A DNA stretch of 64,000 nucleotides, taken from assembly GCF_018139145.2 (NCBI RefSeq), contig NC_059477.1:35753502-35817501 (forward strand), written 5' to 3'. The translations under genes were made by a program, and so were the position numbers. The notes below the pieces were generated by a model, which was given only the letters and a program-made list of their open reading frames with translations, did not search any database and was not told where the DNA came from. Shown here in pieces: positions 23,494 through 36,640 of this stretch. Every line of letters starts with the position of its first letter. The first letter of the stretch is position 1. The stretch is from Gymnogyps californianus (taxonomy: Eukaryota > Chordata > Aves > Accipitriformes > Cathartidae).

Positions 23494-26114
23494 GCTTTGG
23501 TCTTAAATCAGGCATTAAAAATTTAGTCCTAGACTGAGCAATTTGCCCATCATTACACCTCTCTCTGCCCCACATGTGATCATACATTTAGACAGTGTCA
23601 AGGCCCGAACTACCATTTCTGCAGGGTTTCTGCCTTATTCCGTGCAATGAAGTGATGGTGTAAATCTCCAGGCTTTTCTATCGTTCCTGCTTGTAATACT
23701 GATTTTCTCACCTAGATCCATTCTATACACACGCCCCCCACGACTGCCAAGCTCAACCCCCCTGCTTAGCTGGAGTCTAGTCCTGTGCATTCGCACCCTG
23801 GCACTGTTTTGGTCACGTGCAGATGCATTCAGTCTAGACAGCAACAAACAATTCATGCTACAATTTATTCAAATCGAAAAGTGAGAGTTCTTCCACCTAC
23901 CCTGTCTGCAGAGCCCAGTACATGTTCTCTTGAGTAACAGCTTAACTTGTCACTAGGACGACCAAAAAAGGTGACATCACACCTACTTCTTACACTGTGT
24001 GTATGCAGAAGGCACCAGAAGATCCAAGCTTTTTCTCTTACTGCTTGAAAAGGATCTTAGGCACCTCCAATTCTTCTGTTATAGCAGGTACAGACAAAAA
24101 AGAGCAAGTGTAAGCATGACTCTCCAACTTAAGAGCCAACCACAATCCAAGCAGCGTGTAACTTTAGTTTGCACCTGTACTCTCAAGACTGTCCTTCAGC
24201 AAAATACACAGAGAGTCTCTGAAGCCAAAATAAGCACCTAGGATACCACCTCCAAGGTCAGTGACCTAATTTCTAAAAAAACCAGTCACCTTCCCACTCT
24301 ATGACCCAACTACTCTGAAACTGCTTTCTGCAATGGCACACCTCAGCAGGAAATCGCAGCCCTCTGCTTCACCCCAGAACAGTCTATGGCCTCATGGCCA
24401 CAAAAATCTTAGCTGTAAGTTCGACTCCAGTCAAGTAGACTATGTCGCTTCACCCAGTGCTAATTCTTCCAAGCCAAATGCTCTCTCTCGTGGGCTATGA
24501 CTGACACTCCTCATTTTTAAAGAAAGCTTTTGCTACAGTGTTTTGTACATATCCAGTTTCGTAGGCATGCACAAAGTCAGATTTGTCTTCTGCAACTCAT
24601 TCCACAAATACTGCTTTAGCAAAATCTTCTGCACATACTCTGAGCTGCATCAAATCTTTTGGAGCATTAGAGAACAGTATATGCCCAACTATGGTCCAGG
24701 AATGAGGCATTCTTGAGCAGTCACAAAACCGCCTTTTCAAGACTGGACCAGGAGCTGAGGGCATACACAGAGCCATAGCTTCAGGCATGTAGAAAAGTTT
24801 TATATCTTAAGTAACTCAGAAAGTTAGCAGGCAGATCAAGAAAAGTTGAGGTGTGCCGTTACAACTTTTTGGCAGAATTTCTCCACTCAACTGTTTTAAT
24901 TTGGTGCTTAATCTTGTCCATCTCCTCCAAGCAAAAGGCAGAAAACTGGCCAAGAGTGGACAATTCATATTGTGGCACACACAACCCATGAGAAGCCCCC
25001 AAAAGTTGTGCTAGCTCTAGCGTTAGCATGCTTTCATGATTTGTATATGATTTGTTTTGGGTGTTCTCTTAATGTTGTTCATAAAGACAAGCTCGAGGGC
25101 TGTGTTTATGAACTGATACTCCCCCTTTGTTCTAATATCCTGAATAGTTCCAATTATCTTATTTCACTGAAACTTTCAATTTTCTGGTCTTGGTGAATCT
25201 GCAAGTTTTCCTTCTTGTGCTTAGACTTCATTTCTTGTCTGCCTATCCATGCTTGCTTTGTGATTTTGATTACATATTTCATCCTTTATTTCTTGCCCTA
25301 AACTGTCACTTGCTTACCTTCCACTTGAGTGAAATTCAGTACCCAGTAGGAGTTATAAAAGCTCTTTTTGTGATGTCTGCTGAAATCTAAAATGAGAACT
25401 TATGCTAGTGCAAGAACAACACGTAAACATTTAACATCTCTTTCTGAGGAACATAAAATATACATGTGACTATTTCTGGATTTTACTATATCAGTAATGT
25501 TCAAAATTGCATTCAAACTACACACAAATAAGTTTCTAAATTATGTTTTTTAGTTTTCATATTAGGTTTTATGCCCATCTTTTTATGGGTTCAGTGGTTT
25601 TGCTATGATAATGGTCTATTCCTTAGCTCGTACCTGTTCACATACATCATGCAGTGACAGACTGCAAAAGGTCCTATTTTGATTTGCTCTGTTTTCTAGA
25701 GAAAGTGATTATAAATATTTTATCTAATAAGGTCCTAAATATCTTAGAAGGTGACTGAATGTTGAAAAGCAATCATTCTTCTGACATTGTGCTTCCCTAA
25801 ACAGTCACGGTTTTAGTCAGATCATGTTTTTATTGGTTTAAAATATGAATTAAGCTTCCCCAACACAAATCCTTTCATCTATGATTGTAAATGCTCTGTT
25901 AAAAAAAGTTTAAGTCAGCGTAAAAGATAACCATATCCAACCATGTCCTCTGTGTTTCATTTTACACTAACTCTTCCTATCCTCGTCTTCTCAACTTTCT
26001 CTCTGGAGTTCACGAGTGGTTTAAATAATTTGTACCTTGCCAGAAATTTTATCATGAAATTTACTAATTGCCTTATAAACAGCTAATTAAATACTGTAAG
26101 CAACCATGATCAGT

Positions 26115-26223
26115 GTTTTCCAGATGAAAAAAACCGAGGCACTGAAATTAAGTGACTTGAAATCTATTGCAAAGCTACGTCAACACTTCCTGATTTTTTC
26201 ATCCTGCGTTTTAGGACTGCAGC
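26115..26223 (-). mobile_element. MIR-like ancient SINE fragment
   Basis: The plus strand reads like the reverse complement of the MIR core and 3' region: CAGATGAAAAAAACCGAGGCACTGAAATTAAGTGACTTG-type blocks (in pieces), followed by a CCTGCGTTTTAGGACTGC block corresponding to the MIR 5' tRNA-like part. Divergence is high, as expected for a MIR copy in a bird. The limits are approximate and a library search is needed for the exact subfamily. Confidence 0.6.
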
Positions 26224-29200
26224 TATTTCATCCCGACCCCTCCCTTTGATACCTTCAGTAGACAAGATAAAAGCATATTCATGCCATTAAGCTCTTATAG
26301 AGTATACAATTCTGTAAAAAAAACCAAACCACCAACAAAATAAAACATACACACCCCATCCTACCTGGTTGACTTAGCATATTTTCATCATAATTTTCTA
26401 TGAAAACTTACTCAATATCATCACAACTCCTCCATACATTTGGCACTTTTAAAAAGTTGCACTTTTTTGCAGAAACTAGTAGGAGGCTTCTGACAATGAA
26501 AGACAGGCCTCCTCACTCTCCTTCTGACCCTAACTGACATGACATCTTGCAGAAATTAAATCATCTCAGAAGAAAACTGGACAATTGTTGACCGAGAGAG
26601 GACAAGGGTTTGGATTACCATGATATCTCTTTGTAAGTCATGCCTTCTAATTTTGGTACTGGAAATATGACTCAAAACTGCATTGTTAATAACATAAATA
26701 ACAGCACAAAGTAGTCTTTGTCACTGCTTGCAGCATTACAAAGCAGAAGCAAGGCATTAAACTGCTTAAAAATGCATAGGCTGAGAAAGTTAAGTACAGC
26801 TGCTAATGGTGATATTATCAAATTTTTTTTTAAAGCCACAGGAGGCTACAAACCAGAAGTCAAAGCTCAACTTTCACCTGCATATCCAATTCTTTTGTTT
26901 TCTACTATCCTTATTCATGTCTCTGCTCACTAATGTGGACTTACAGTCAAACACTAAAACATATAATGTTTCAAAGAAAGCTGGCTCACAGCCTTCCATC
27001 ATCTGTGCTTTCCTGATACAAAGTATCAGGATCTAAATGGCCTTGGATATCAAGGTCTAAATATACTTGATCTTCTATCAAGAGAGGTGAACTTAATTTT
27101 CAGAATGCTGTATGAGCGTTTTTCTTGACAATCCTTATCTGCTGAAATGAACTGGGAAGCCACAGTCCTTATGCCTTTACAAATGTTAAAATGCTATACC
27201 CTTGTAATAAGTCCCATAAATAATTTTACACATGAACAGTCTTGTTGCATCCTACTAATTAATATCCTTACCAATTTCAGTGGAGTGGCTCACATGTTTA
27301 CACTTGCATGCCAGTACCTTTGAAATCCATTCAGCTTTTATATCTTTAGCTATGTTCATGCTTACACTTTTACAGCCTGTTCAACTTCAGAGTAGGATTT
27401 GCTTTGTTTTTATATTACTTCTTCCACAAAGACTCATTGGTAATTTGGCAAAATAGGTTATATCAAGTTTTCCAAAAAAATATCCAGACTACAAAGGAAA
27501 AATGGAAATGAAAACAGTTTGGATTAATTAAAACACTTTTGCCAGTGTTTTGATAGAGTCACTAGGAGCCAAGACAAGAGATAGGGTCAGGCCACAAGAA
27601 GTCTTTGGAAACAGACTCATTTGTGCGTGAAATGCAATAGGAAACTCTTAAAGGAGGTTGAAGAGACACCAGGCTGTGGGCACTGTATCATCACAAAATT
27701 CATTTGGATACCTTTCATACAAGTCTGAGAAATAAAATAACATAAAAAGCTATTGTCCATGTCCTGTGAAAAATGAAATTCACTGGACCAGATACCAGAA
27801 CTTCCTTAAAATAATACAGCCCTTCACCACTTCTGCACTTGGATCTTTGTCATGACTTTCAAGTCATAAACCGCTTGAACTGTTAACTCTGCTGTTGCTT
27901 TTCTATATTTAAAGGCAGCCAGAACAGCAATCTACTACATACTGTCTGTAATTTCTCCTTAGCTGACGCACTTAGTTCAGTTCATCCCATATGTGGCTGG
28001 AAGTTTTCTGAGCAACCCAAAGATTGGAAGGAATTTACTAGTAAGAAAACAGCTTTGGCATCTAAAAAAGTGTTTCTGAATGGTACTATATCCACAGCTC
28101 CAAGTTTTCAGCATACAGCACAAATTAACAACATATCATAAGTTTTTTATTCAGCATCAAAAATAAACTGCATGTTTTCAATACTGGTTACTATGTCTTC
28201 ATTTCATTGGGCACCTGGTAGCATAAGATATGATGCTATAGGTAACAACTGTCACATGCCAAGTTTTTCTTTTTTTTTTTTTTTGTCAGTAAAGGTTTAT
28301 TATATTATGCTTTACTTTGATTAAAAAAAAAAAATCAAAAGTTCTTTTGAGTTATGTTGACATGCTTTGACCAAAAGAGACAGTGTAGAAGGAAATAAAA
28401 ACAAAAAAATCCACCGCCAGCTCAGTGGATGTTTCTTAGTGTTTCTAAATGGATACTGGGGATGCAGCTATTACCTATAAAACTTTAATGCCTACAGTGA
28501 TTCTGAAGACATTAAACTTTGTTTGCTGTTTTAATCATTTTGTCAATAAATGTACACCAGAGTATAATTTCCCCTTGATACAAGTATGCAATTAGCATTA
28601 GTACTAATGGATGCTATACGTGAAAACAGAAAAAAAGTACATGCTTCTGTAATCCTTAACAGCCATACACGAAGCAACTTCATCATGGCAGCAACACAGT
28701 AAGATAAAAAAAGTAATCATCACAGGTAAAGAATTTACCGTAGGCCAATTCATCACACAACTTAGACACTGTTTTCCTCTGCCTGATAAAACAAATGACT
28801 GGGAAACCAATACTGAGAAGAGTTAAATAAATAAATTAAATTATAATTCAACAGTGAGATGATGATCTTGTTCATGATGTTCCCATGCACTACTTTTAAG
28901 CACACAATTACAGCAATTGCTTTAATTACACTGCAGGATTATATACTATGTAAATACATTAAAAGGACCATTGTAAACCAAACAAATAAGAGAAGTTTCT
29001 TATTGCAGATTAATAGAAATAATGAGGTTGTTTCCCAATTCACTTGCAAAGAAAAATTCATAAACAATCTTAGTTTTATATAGACAGACATTTTAAAATA
29101 TCAGTCTTGCTACTGTGGATCATTTTTTTTTTCCTTGCAAAAGTAAACGTTTGTAAAAGTACGTCCACAACTACATTAGAGCACAAGGTATATTGTTCAA

Positions 29201-29401
29201 AACATACACGTGGGCAGGTTTACTTACAGAGAGTTCTGAGAATTTAGACTGGCTACCTTTCTGGGCTGACTGTCTCATCCTTCATGCTTTATTCCTTTCT
29301 GATCTATTCACATTGCAAGTTTCATTTTGCCTTAGGTAGGTTTTAGATCAGCCTTTACACTCAGATAGCTCTTGCCTTCAGTAAAAGGTAAGCTTCATTA
29401 T

Positions 29402-29947
29402 TGTCCTGGTTTCGGCTGGGATAGAGTTAATTTTCTTCCTAGTAGCTGGTATAGTGCTGTGTTTTGGATTTAGGATGAGAATGATGTTGATAACACACTG
29501 ATGTTTTAGTTGTTGCTAAGCAGTGTTTACGCTAAGTCAAGGACTTTTCAGCTTCTCATCCTGCCCTGCCAGCGGAGGCTGGGAGTGCACAAGAAGCTGG
29601 GAGGGGACACAGCCAGGACAGCTGACCCAAACGAGCCAAAGAGGTATTCCATACCGTATGACATCATGCCCAGTATATAAACTGGGGGGAGCTGGCCGGG
29701 GAGACAGTGTGGCTCGGGGATTGGCTGGGCACCGGTCAGCGGGTGGTGAGCAACTGTATTGTGCATCACTTGTTTTGTATATTCTATTATTATTATTTTC
29801 CCTTCCTTTTCTGTCCTATTAAACTGTCTTTATCTCAACCCACGAGTTTTAGGTTTTTTTCTGATTCTCTCTCCCATCCCACGGGGGGTGGGGAGTGAGC
29901 GAGCGGCTGCGTGGTGCTTAGTTGCCAGCTGAGGTTAAACTACAACA
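29402..29947 (+). mobile_element. Solo LTR of an avian ERVL-type endogenous retrovirus
   Basis: A 546-bp element bounded by TG (29402) and CA (29947), with the identical 5-bp target duplication ATTAT on both sides (29397-29401 and 29948-29952). The 5' end, TGTCCTGGTTTCGGCTGGGA, resembles an LTR family I know as abundant in bird genomes. A TATATAA box (29674-29680) and a downstream ATTAAA polyadenylation signal (29818-29823) are in the expected U3-R order on the plus strand, so orientation is secure. There is no internal coding sequence. It lies in LYPD1 intron 2 in antisense orientation to LYPD1. The intact LTR edges and duplication suggest a fairly recent insertion and recombination. Confidence 0.92.
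29674..29680 (+). promoter_or_regulatory. TATA box of the solo LTR
   Basis: TATATAA is placed 138-144 bp before the LTR ATTAAA signal. It is the expected U3 core promoter of the element. Whether it is active in this host is not visible from the sequence. Confidence 0.6.
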
Positions 29948-32900
29948 ATTATCAGTATGTTTTCTATGATATATGTATAAAAGCATACATACATTATATA
30001 ATCATCTACATATCATCAAGATGTTTCATCTGATCCCAATATACTGTGGGATTTCTTTGTTCCTACATATATTCTAAAAACGAAGGAGCACTGACATTTC
30101 TAAGTTAAAAGTTCATAGATAGGGAGGACAGAGGCAAGTGGGAGAGGGGAATCTGCCATGGGTATTTCCACAAAGTATCTGCAAATGGAATTATTATAAG
30201 CAAGAACTTGATCCTTTGTCAAACATTTCATTTACACAGTTTTCAAACACCTACTTATCCAGTTGAAGAATGCACTAGAAACATATCCTTTACGTTAGTT
30301 TCTGTGGGACAAAATTTACTTGGTATAGTCTTCAGTGCCACTTCCCATTCTCACCATTCTTCCCTCTAAAGGAAGAAAGCACTGATTATTATTTTTTTTT
30401 AAGATTAAATTAACAAATTAGTTTGCAAGATTTTGCATTGCAGGCAAAATACTGTCTTGTCCTTCTGTACCTCCCACTGGAACAGAATGTTAACGTAACT
30501 GCATAAAACTTGTTCTACCAAAATTTTTAAATACAACTCTGCTTAAAGTGAGAAAAATATTTTGTCATTTACTTGACAAAGTCTCCAATTCTGTGCACTG
30601 ACAGATGCCCAAAGTGCCACTGCAATATAAATTGCCATAGCAAAGTGTATGTTTGCAGGGGAGGCAGAATTATACTAGTTCCACATAATCACTTAATCAG
30701 ATACATGCTTACGTACTGCTCAATTCTCAATTAATTTTAAGTCGTACAACGGAGCAAATTTCTACCTGATACTACAAACAGCTCAGATACATCGGCAGGC
30801 ATGTTAATTCAAAATATTAGTGACTAATACCTGCATTCTTAGCTACTCGCATCAGAGGCTGTCACAGTAACAGCCACTTTTTAAGCTCTGTGTTAGGAAC
30901 GTGCCTATGCTGCTGTTATTTCTCACCTGAAGCTGAAAAGTACTTCCTAAGATTGGTTCTCCAGAAATTGAGATAACGTTCTGAAAGAACACAGTGACAT
31001 TTAAAGCGCTAATCCTAATTTTATAGCAACTGAAGAGGAGTGGTTTGCTTAACTATGATCAGGCATAAGGAACTATTTACTACATAAATGAAAAAAACCT
31101 GCAAAGGAAGGGTGACTACATCAATAGGTTACTGATTCAGACCATGAACTTTATCTCAAAATATTGCATTTAACTTTTAAATAAGGTTTAGGAGAACTTG
31201 TAACATTTTGCTCACCGACACAGCTGTATTTTATTAAGAACAAAAATGAGTTAGTCTACAAAAATTAAATTATACTCCTTTGACTGTATCTAGTCAAGAG
31301 GAAAAACTCTAATTATGAGATTGCGCTGTCAAATAAATGCAAATTCACATCTTTCATACTCTGGGTTAAAAATTCAAACTCAAGTCTATTATAAACTAAA
31401 ATCAATATTTGAAACATTTCAGCTTTCAGTGATAAGCAACAACCAAAAGAATCAAGTTATGAAATATACTGGTAGAAATAGAATGAATTATTAAATAAAA
31501 CTTGGGAGAATAAGGCATTTTTATTACACACATTTAAATATCAATTAGGAAAAAAACACAATAAAGGATGATGAACTGAATCATCTCTGTTTTACAACCA
31601 ATCCTCTCTAGAATTGACTGAGGATAACAGAGAAACTAAGCTTGCAATGTAAATTTCACTCAATTTGAAATAGTTAGGTTAGAAACTTATATTTATTCAC
31701 TAGCTGAAATTTACAATCTCTAAGCTCAAAATGAGTAAGAACTGCATTTCTAGAAGTAAATTAAACAAAATAGAATGGTGGTACCTGCTATGCAACAGCA
31801 TGCTCATTACCTCCTAAAAGGAAAATCCCAGGATCTGCTCAGAGACAATATAAAATTGCACAGGAAAAAAACCCAAACACCCACAAGTTTCTTTTAAGAG
31901 ATCCTTATTTACTAGATTGCAAACCAATTTCTTCATAGGAGTAAGGACAAGTTATGCATCAATGTATGTCTAAAATCCATTAAAACAGTTTCAATTTGCA
32001 TTTTCAACGTGCCACAGTGACACTGGCCAGACTGCAGTCTTGCCTGCCAGTCTGAGAAGAGATGCACACCTGACTATCCCATCCTACACATGCAGCACAC
32101 AAGTGGCTGTCTCTTAACGTATCCGTGGGTGTGCGTATGCACATGTGCAAGCCCACTTACCCAGAAGACTTGTACTTTAATCTGTGAGGGGTTTACCTGA
32201 CTGAAAACACTTTTCTAACGTTCACCTGAAGGGAAGATTACAGATATGTTTGTGGAAGGCTGATACAGTCTGAGGTTGTATTGAAATGACAACATGAAGG
32301 ATCCAGGAAAGATATTTTAAAAAAAAGCAACAAACATCGAACAACTATTAAGAATTAAATGAGAACTGACTTTTTTGCCTATGTCTACATACCATGTTTA
32401 CAGCCCTTCAAATCGCCACAGTATCCATCCAAACCTATTAAAAGTACTATAGAATCTGTGGTGTGCAGATAGCAAAGCCTTCAAACATTCACTTAGAGAT
32501 ACTCAGACTTTAAAAGTACCTCGCAAGCTGTAACTATCTCCCATCCCCACCACCCTTTCTGAGTGCACTTGAAATAAAATACTCCAATAATATATAGCCT
32601 GAAAGAGACTAATCTTCCTTTAAACATAAAGCTTTTTTCTCTGCACTGGAGAGCGAAATATTTTACAGAGATACAGTCACTGTGGTGTTACCCAGGATGA
32701 AACAAAGTGCCAGCAGTTCAGCTACTCTTGATAGGTAACAATTCATATTATGTATCCATGATTCATAACGTAGTGATGTGAAACTACCAGCACAATGGAA
32801 CTAGCTGATTGATAAGCACTTTGGAACTAATAATGAATAGTTTCCTCGTGCAAAGAACCAATGTTACCATTCAAGACGGATGGCTGCACACATTTGCTAG

Positions 32901-34093
32901 GTAGAGGGGGATCCTGCTGTTGCTGAAGGACTCACTGAGAAAGGACAGACTACAGCTTGATTTATATTAACAGCATAACAGTCCTTTATATCAGTAAACT
33001 CCATGCTCTAAAGCATTGCCCTCAGTTGCAAGACGTGCAATCCCAGAGAGCAGCTTCCCCTTAAATCAGGGTTCTGAAGTCCCAACCTGCCCTCTGCTCC
33101 TTCAGCCTACCGCTTGGTACAGAGGTCACATCTACGTTGAGGCACAGCAGTGAGTTACTGCTAGCTTGCCCTTTTCAATGCCTAGTGTCTTCACGGCTGT
33201 CTGCAGTAAGAGCAGGATGCTACATGAACTCCAGCTCCCACAAACACACTTCGTTGCCACCCCGCTCAGCCCTGAAGTCCCTAATAAAGCTGCAGTCTTC
33301 TGCTCACGTAGATGGCTACAGAGCAATGTGGTGGTCTAAAAACTGAGACAGTTCTCTCTAAATCTCAATTGCCTTCCATGATGCTGAATAAAAAATCCCA
33401 ATTTATAACACAGCTCAAAAGACAATAGAGGCAAGATGCAGAATCACAGCTAGTTTCCTCTTGAACACATTTATCTCCAAATATGCTAGCTTTAACATTA
33501 ATTACAGTAAGGGAAAAGCCCCCTTAGACTTAGAAAATGAGCATAGTAAATATATCCATTTGTGCCCTCCTCTCCTTCCCAAACTCCCCAAGATGTTTTT
33601 TATCCCTCTCTCCCTTTTGCTTGATGGTTTTTTTTATGGATGAAGGCAAAGATGACTACACTTTCCTTCCCTTAAGATGAACCTTCAGAGTATATGAATT
33701 GCTAGAGTAAATAAAAGAAAGGAGGGAATTACTAATTTAATGCTCTTCCATCTCTTGGGGAAAAAGCCCATGTAATTAACTGTAATGAGATTAAACTAAC
33801 TTGTTGTTATTAATTTCCCAGTGCTAGGAAACTAAATCTGAGACCCATAAGACTGTGTATTAACAGCTTTATCAACATTTGGCTTGCATCCTTCAGTTTT
33901 TACACCAGTTTTAAAGGAAAATGATTAACTTTATTGAGTTGCAAAGTCACTCAGAAGTATAAGAAATTGAATCTGGTCCCTTTCGGTAGGAATGCCAGAT
34001 TCATCTGTAGCTGAAGACTGTGAATGGGTGGAGCCAAAAGCAACAAATGCTATCCAACACAAACAAACAGAAGTATAATTATTAAATTCTTAC

Positions 34094-34231
34094 CAAAACT
34101 TTTTTCCATTACTTCTTTCTGACACATATCTTGAACATTCACTGTACAATTCACGATGAACTCTGGAGCAGAGCAGTCATTATTTAGCTGGAACTCCTCA
34201 CACTGATAGCACTGTATTTGCAAACCCCAAC
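34094..34231 (-). CDS. LYPD1: LYPD1 exon 2 (N-terminal half of Ly6/uPAR domain)
   Basis: A 138-nt internal exon on the minus strand, with a CCAG acceptor immediately above 34231 and a GTAAG donor immediately below 34094. Both flanking introns are phase 1, the usual pattern for Ly6-family genes. It encodes the mature N-terminus and the first cysteine cluster: the LQIQCYQC block, NNDCSAPEF, an NCT sequon for N-glycosylation and DMCQKEVME. The match to the human LYPD1 exon, as I recall it, is almost complete. The split glycine codons at both ends join in frame to exons 1 and 3. Confidence 0.97.
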
Positions 34232-35376
34232 CTGGAACAGATAGAATTTTGCTCAGAATAATAACAGTAATAATAGAAAAACAAAACAAAACGCACTCAA
34301 ACAATCAACACGTGCCAGAAATCTTCCTTATCTTTCCCTCTTCGCATTTTGGTGTTCCTAACTACTCAACAGCTCAGCAAAAGCACGACTTCGACAAAAA
34401 CAACGTAAAATAAACGCGTGGCCCACTCCGCTGAGGCTATGCCTTACGTGCTCAGCACCTGGTTAAGAAGCGGGCTCCTTTCCGCGGGGACCCCGGGGCG
34501 GACAGGCGGCTGTACCGTGGCTCCCTCCCTGCCTCCCCGGCGCGGCGCTAGGGACGCTGCCGCCAGCAGGCGGCGGGGCGGGGCACGGCACCGGCACGCA
34601 CGGCACCGGCACGGCAGCCGCTGCCCCTCGCCCGCCCGGCCCTGGGGCTGCCCTCAGCGCAGCGGGCTACAACTGTCCGCGCTTCGGGGAGAGCAACCCG
34701 GCTAACAGATGCGCTTCGGCTCTTATCTGCGCCGACGGGTTTACTTAGCTACTAATTAATGACAAATGATTTAATTACTATTTTGCCATGCACAATTACA
34801 GCTGCAGAGCATCCTTCACCTCCCTCCTTTATCATGCAAACGAGGTGCTCCGCACGGCTCCCCAGGAGCCGCTCCTCCCAGCCCTCCGCTGGGCCCTGCG
34901 CCGCGGCGCGGAGGCTCCCGGACCCCCGTCGGGGAGCAGCGAGCGCCTTGTCCCGCAGCGTGGCCCCCCGGCCCGTGTCTCCCCTCCTCTGGGAGCGCTG
35001 CGGCGGCCGGACCGAGCCTGCTCCCCGCAGGGGCTGACCGCCAGCCCACCGCCCAGGGGAGGTGTGCGCGGCGCTGGCGGTCACCAGGCGGCACCCTCGG
35101 AGTCCGGTACCGGGTGCTGTGTGCGGAGCGCGCCTCGCCCCGCGGGCGGCCAGCGCCGGGGACACCGGGCCGGGCTGCGCCCTCGCCGGCCGCGGGGAGC
35201 TCACCGGGCCGCGGGCAGGACCGCGGTCTCCGCTGCCCCGTTCCCGCTGGGCGCCCGGCGTCAGCTCCGTCGAGGGGCTGTGAGGGGACGAAGCCTTCCC
35301 GCGGCCGCTGCGGGCAGCGCCGGGCAGCCCGGGCTCGCCGGAGGCGCCTCCGGGGGAGCGGCGCGGAGCCCCTTAC
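34232..35376 (-). other. LYPD1: LYPD1 intron 1
   Basis: A 1,145-bp phase-1 intron with donor GTAAGG (adjacent to 35377) and acceptor TTCCAG. Its 5' two-thirds is very G+C and CpG rich, as part of the promoter CpG island, while the acceptor end is AT rich. Long open frames on both strands here arise from the GC content and have no family resemblance. Confidence 0.9.
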
Positions 35377-35428
35377 CTGGAGCCAGGCACAATCCCCAGA
35401 AAGTTGCAGCGAGGAGGAAGAGCCGCAT
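35377..35428 (-). CDS. LYPD1: LYPD1 exon 1 coding part (signal peptide)
   Basis: The start codon is the ATG at 35428-35426 on the minus strand, in a good context (A at -3). The 52 coding bases give 17 codons plus the first base of a split glycine, followed by a consensus donor (CCAG|GTAAGG). The product is a classical short signal peptide: Met-Arg, a hydrophobic stretch (LFLLAATFWGLCLA) and Pro-Gly before the predicted cleavage region leading into exon 2. It is too short to be found as an open frame alone and was located by its splice phase and position in the CpG island. The sum of 52, 138 and 236 bases gives a complete 141-residue protein. Confidence 0.92.
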
Positions 35429-36407
35429 CCTCCCGGAGCCGCGGCCGCCGGGCTGGCGTGCAGTCGCGAAGGGGCATCAGAAGGAGAGAGGCAGCGGAGG
35501 CGCCGCGCACTTGTGCCGCTTCCCCGCCGCCTCCGCTGTGGAGAGGCGCCCCGGGAGCCGGCGGCGGAGCCCGCCCGGCTCCCGCCCTGCCCAGCCGCGC
35601 TCCAGCCTCGCCGGAGTTGAGCGCTGAGACTGGAAGAAACTGCACGAGAAGGGAGAGCTGGGGGGCGGCTCCCCCCTCCCTCCCCCAGCACCATGTGATG
35701 CCGGCGGAGCGGGGCGGGGATCCCCGCCAGCCGCTCCGCACGTCGCCTCGCCGGGCGCGCTTCGCAGACGGGGAAAGAGAAAGTTCAGCGAGGGAGAGGA
35801 CACCCCGCTCCTGCCCCCGCACGCAGCCCGGAGCCCGGCCCGCAGCGCCAACTCGGCGTCCAACTCGCACGGCGCTGCGGCGGGCTCCTGCGACCCTCTG
35901 CCCGCCGGGGCGGCCCGCTCACCCCTCCGCTCCCTGGGGGGGGGGGGGCGGCTGCGAGGCATGGGCACCCGGCCCCGTGCGGAGGCTCGCCCCGGCCCCT
36001 CCGTTTCCCCGCCCGCCCGAAGCCCACAGGTGGCTGCCGGAGCGCGCTTGTGAGGGAGTTACAGGCCGAGCCCCGAACAGCGCAACGGCCCCGCTGCGAG
36101 GCGTCGCTCGTCTCCTGCAAACGCCCCGCAAAGCCCACCCTCCCCGGGAGGGACTGAGGGAAGGCGCGGCCCCTCACTCTGACAGGCGCCGTCCTCTCCC
36201 CTCGGCCCCCTGAAAGGGAATTCGAGCGTAAAAAAAAGGGGGAGACGGGCGCGAGTGGCCGCCTACGTGTCGGTGCGGCAGTCCCCTGCCTCCTCCGCGG
36301 ACGCTCGCCCGGGCTGGGGGACCGGCACCTCGCTGCTGGCGGGCGGCGGCCCCGGAGCCGGCCGCGGCGGCCCCCGCCCGGGGCGCGTTGACGCCTCTCC
36401 GCCGGCG

Positions 36408-36640
36408 GGGCGGGCTGCGGCGCGAGCCGCGTGCCGGGCGGGGCGGGCTGAGGCGGCGGCAGCCGTTGGCGGGGGTGAGCGGGCTGGCGCGGCGCGAGCA
36501 GCTCGGAGCCGTTGGCGGGGCGGGCTGAGGCGGTGCGAGCCGCTGGCGGGCCGGGATGGGATGGGCAGGGGCGGCGGGAGCGGCTGGCGGGTCAGGGCTG
36601 AGGCGGCGGGAGCGGCGAGGAGCCGTCGGAGGGCCGGGGA
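36408..36640. repeat. GC-rich minisatellite at the upstream edge of the CpG island
   Basis: Irregular units of about 33-60 bp share the core GGCGGGCTGAGGCGG(C/T)G..GAGCCG(T/C)TGGCGGG. Recognisable copies lie near 36408, 36442, 36470, 36514, 36546 and 36594. It is almost pure G/C on one strand and rich in G-runs. It lies upstream of LYPD1 and downstream of the NCKAP5 polyadenylation site. Confidence 0.7.

Larger units (their letters stand above)
19518..34093 (-). other. LYPD1: LYPD1 intron 2
   Basis: A 14.6-kb phase-1 intron with donor GTAAGA next to 34093 and a pyrimidine-rich CAG acceptor at 19518-19520 (minus strand). It is AT rich. Supported contents are the palindromic structures at 20059-20266 and 20323-20349, a MIR-like SINE at about 26115-26223, a solo LTR at 29402-29947, and A/T tracts such as 23471-23493. 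A plus-strand frame at 20888-21355 (155 codons) and others here show no family resemblance. I see no additional LYPD1 exon. Confidence 0.85.
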
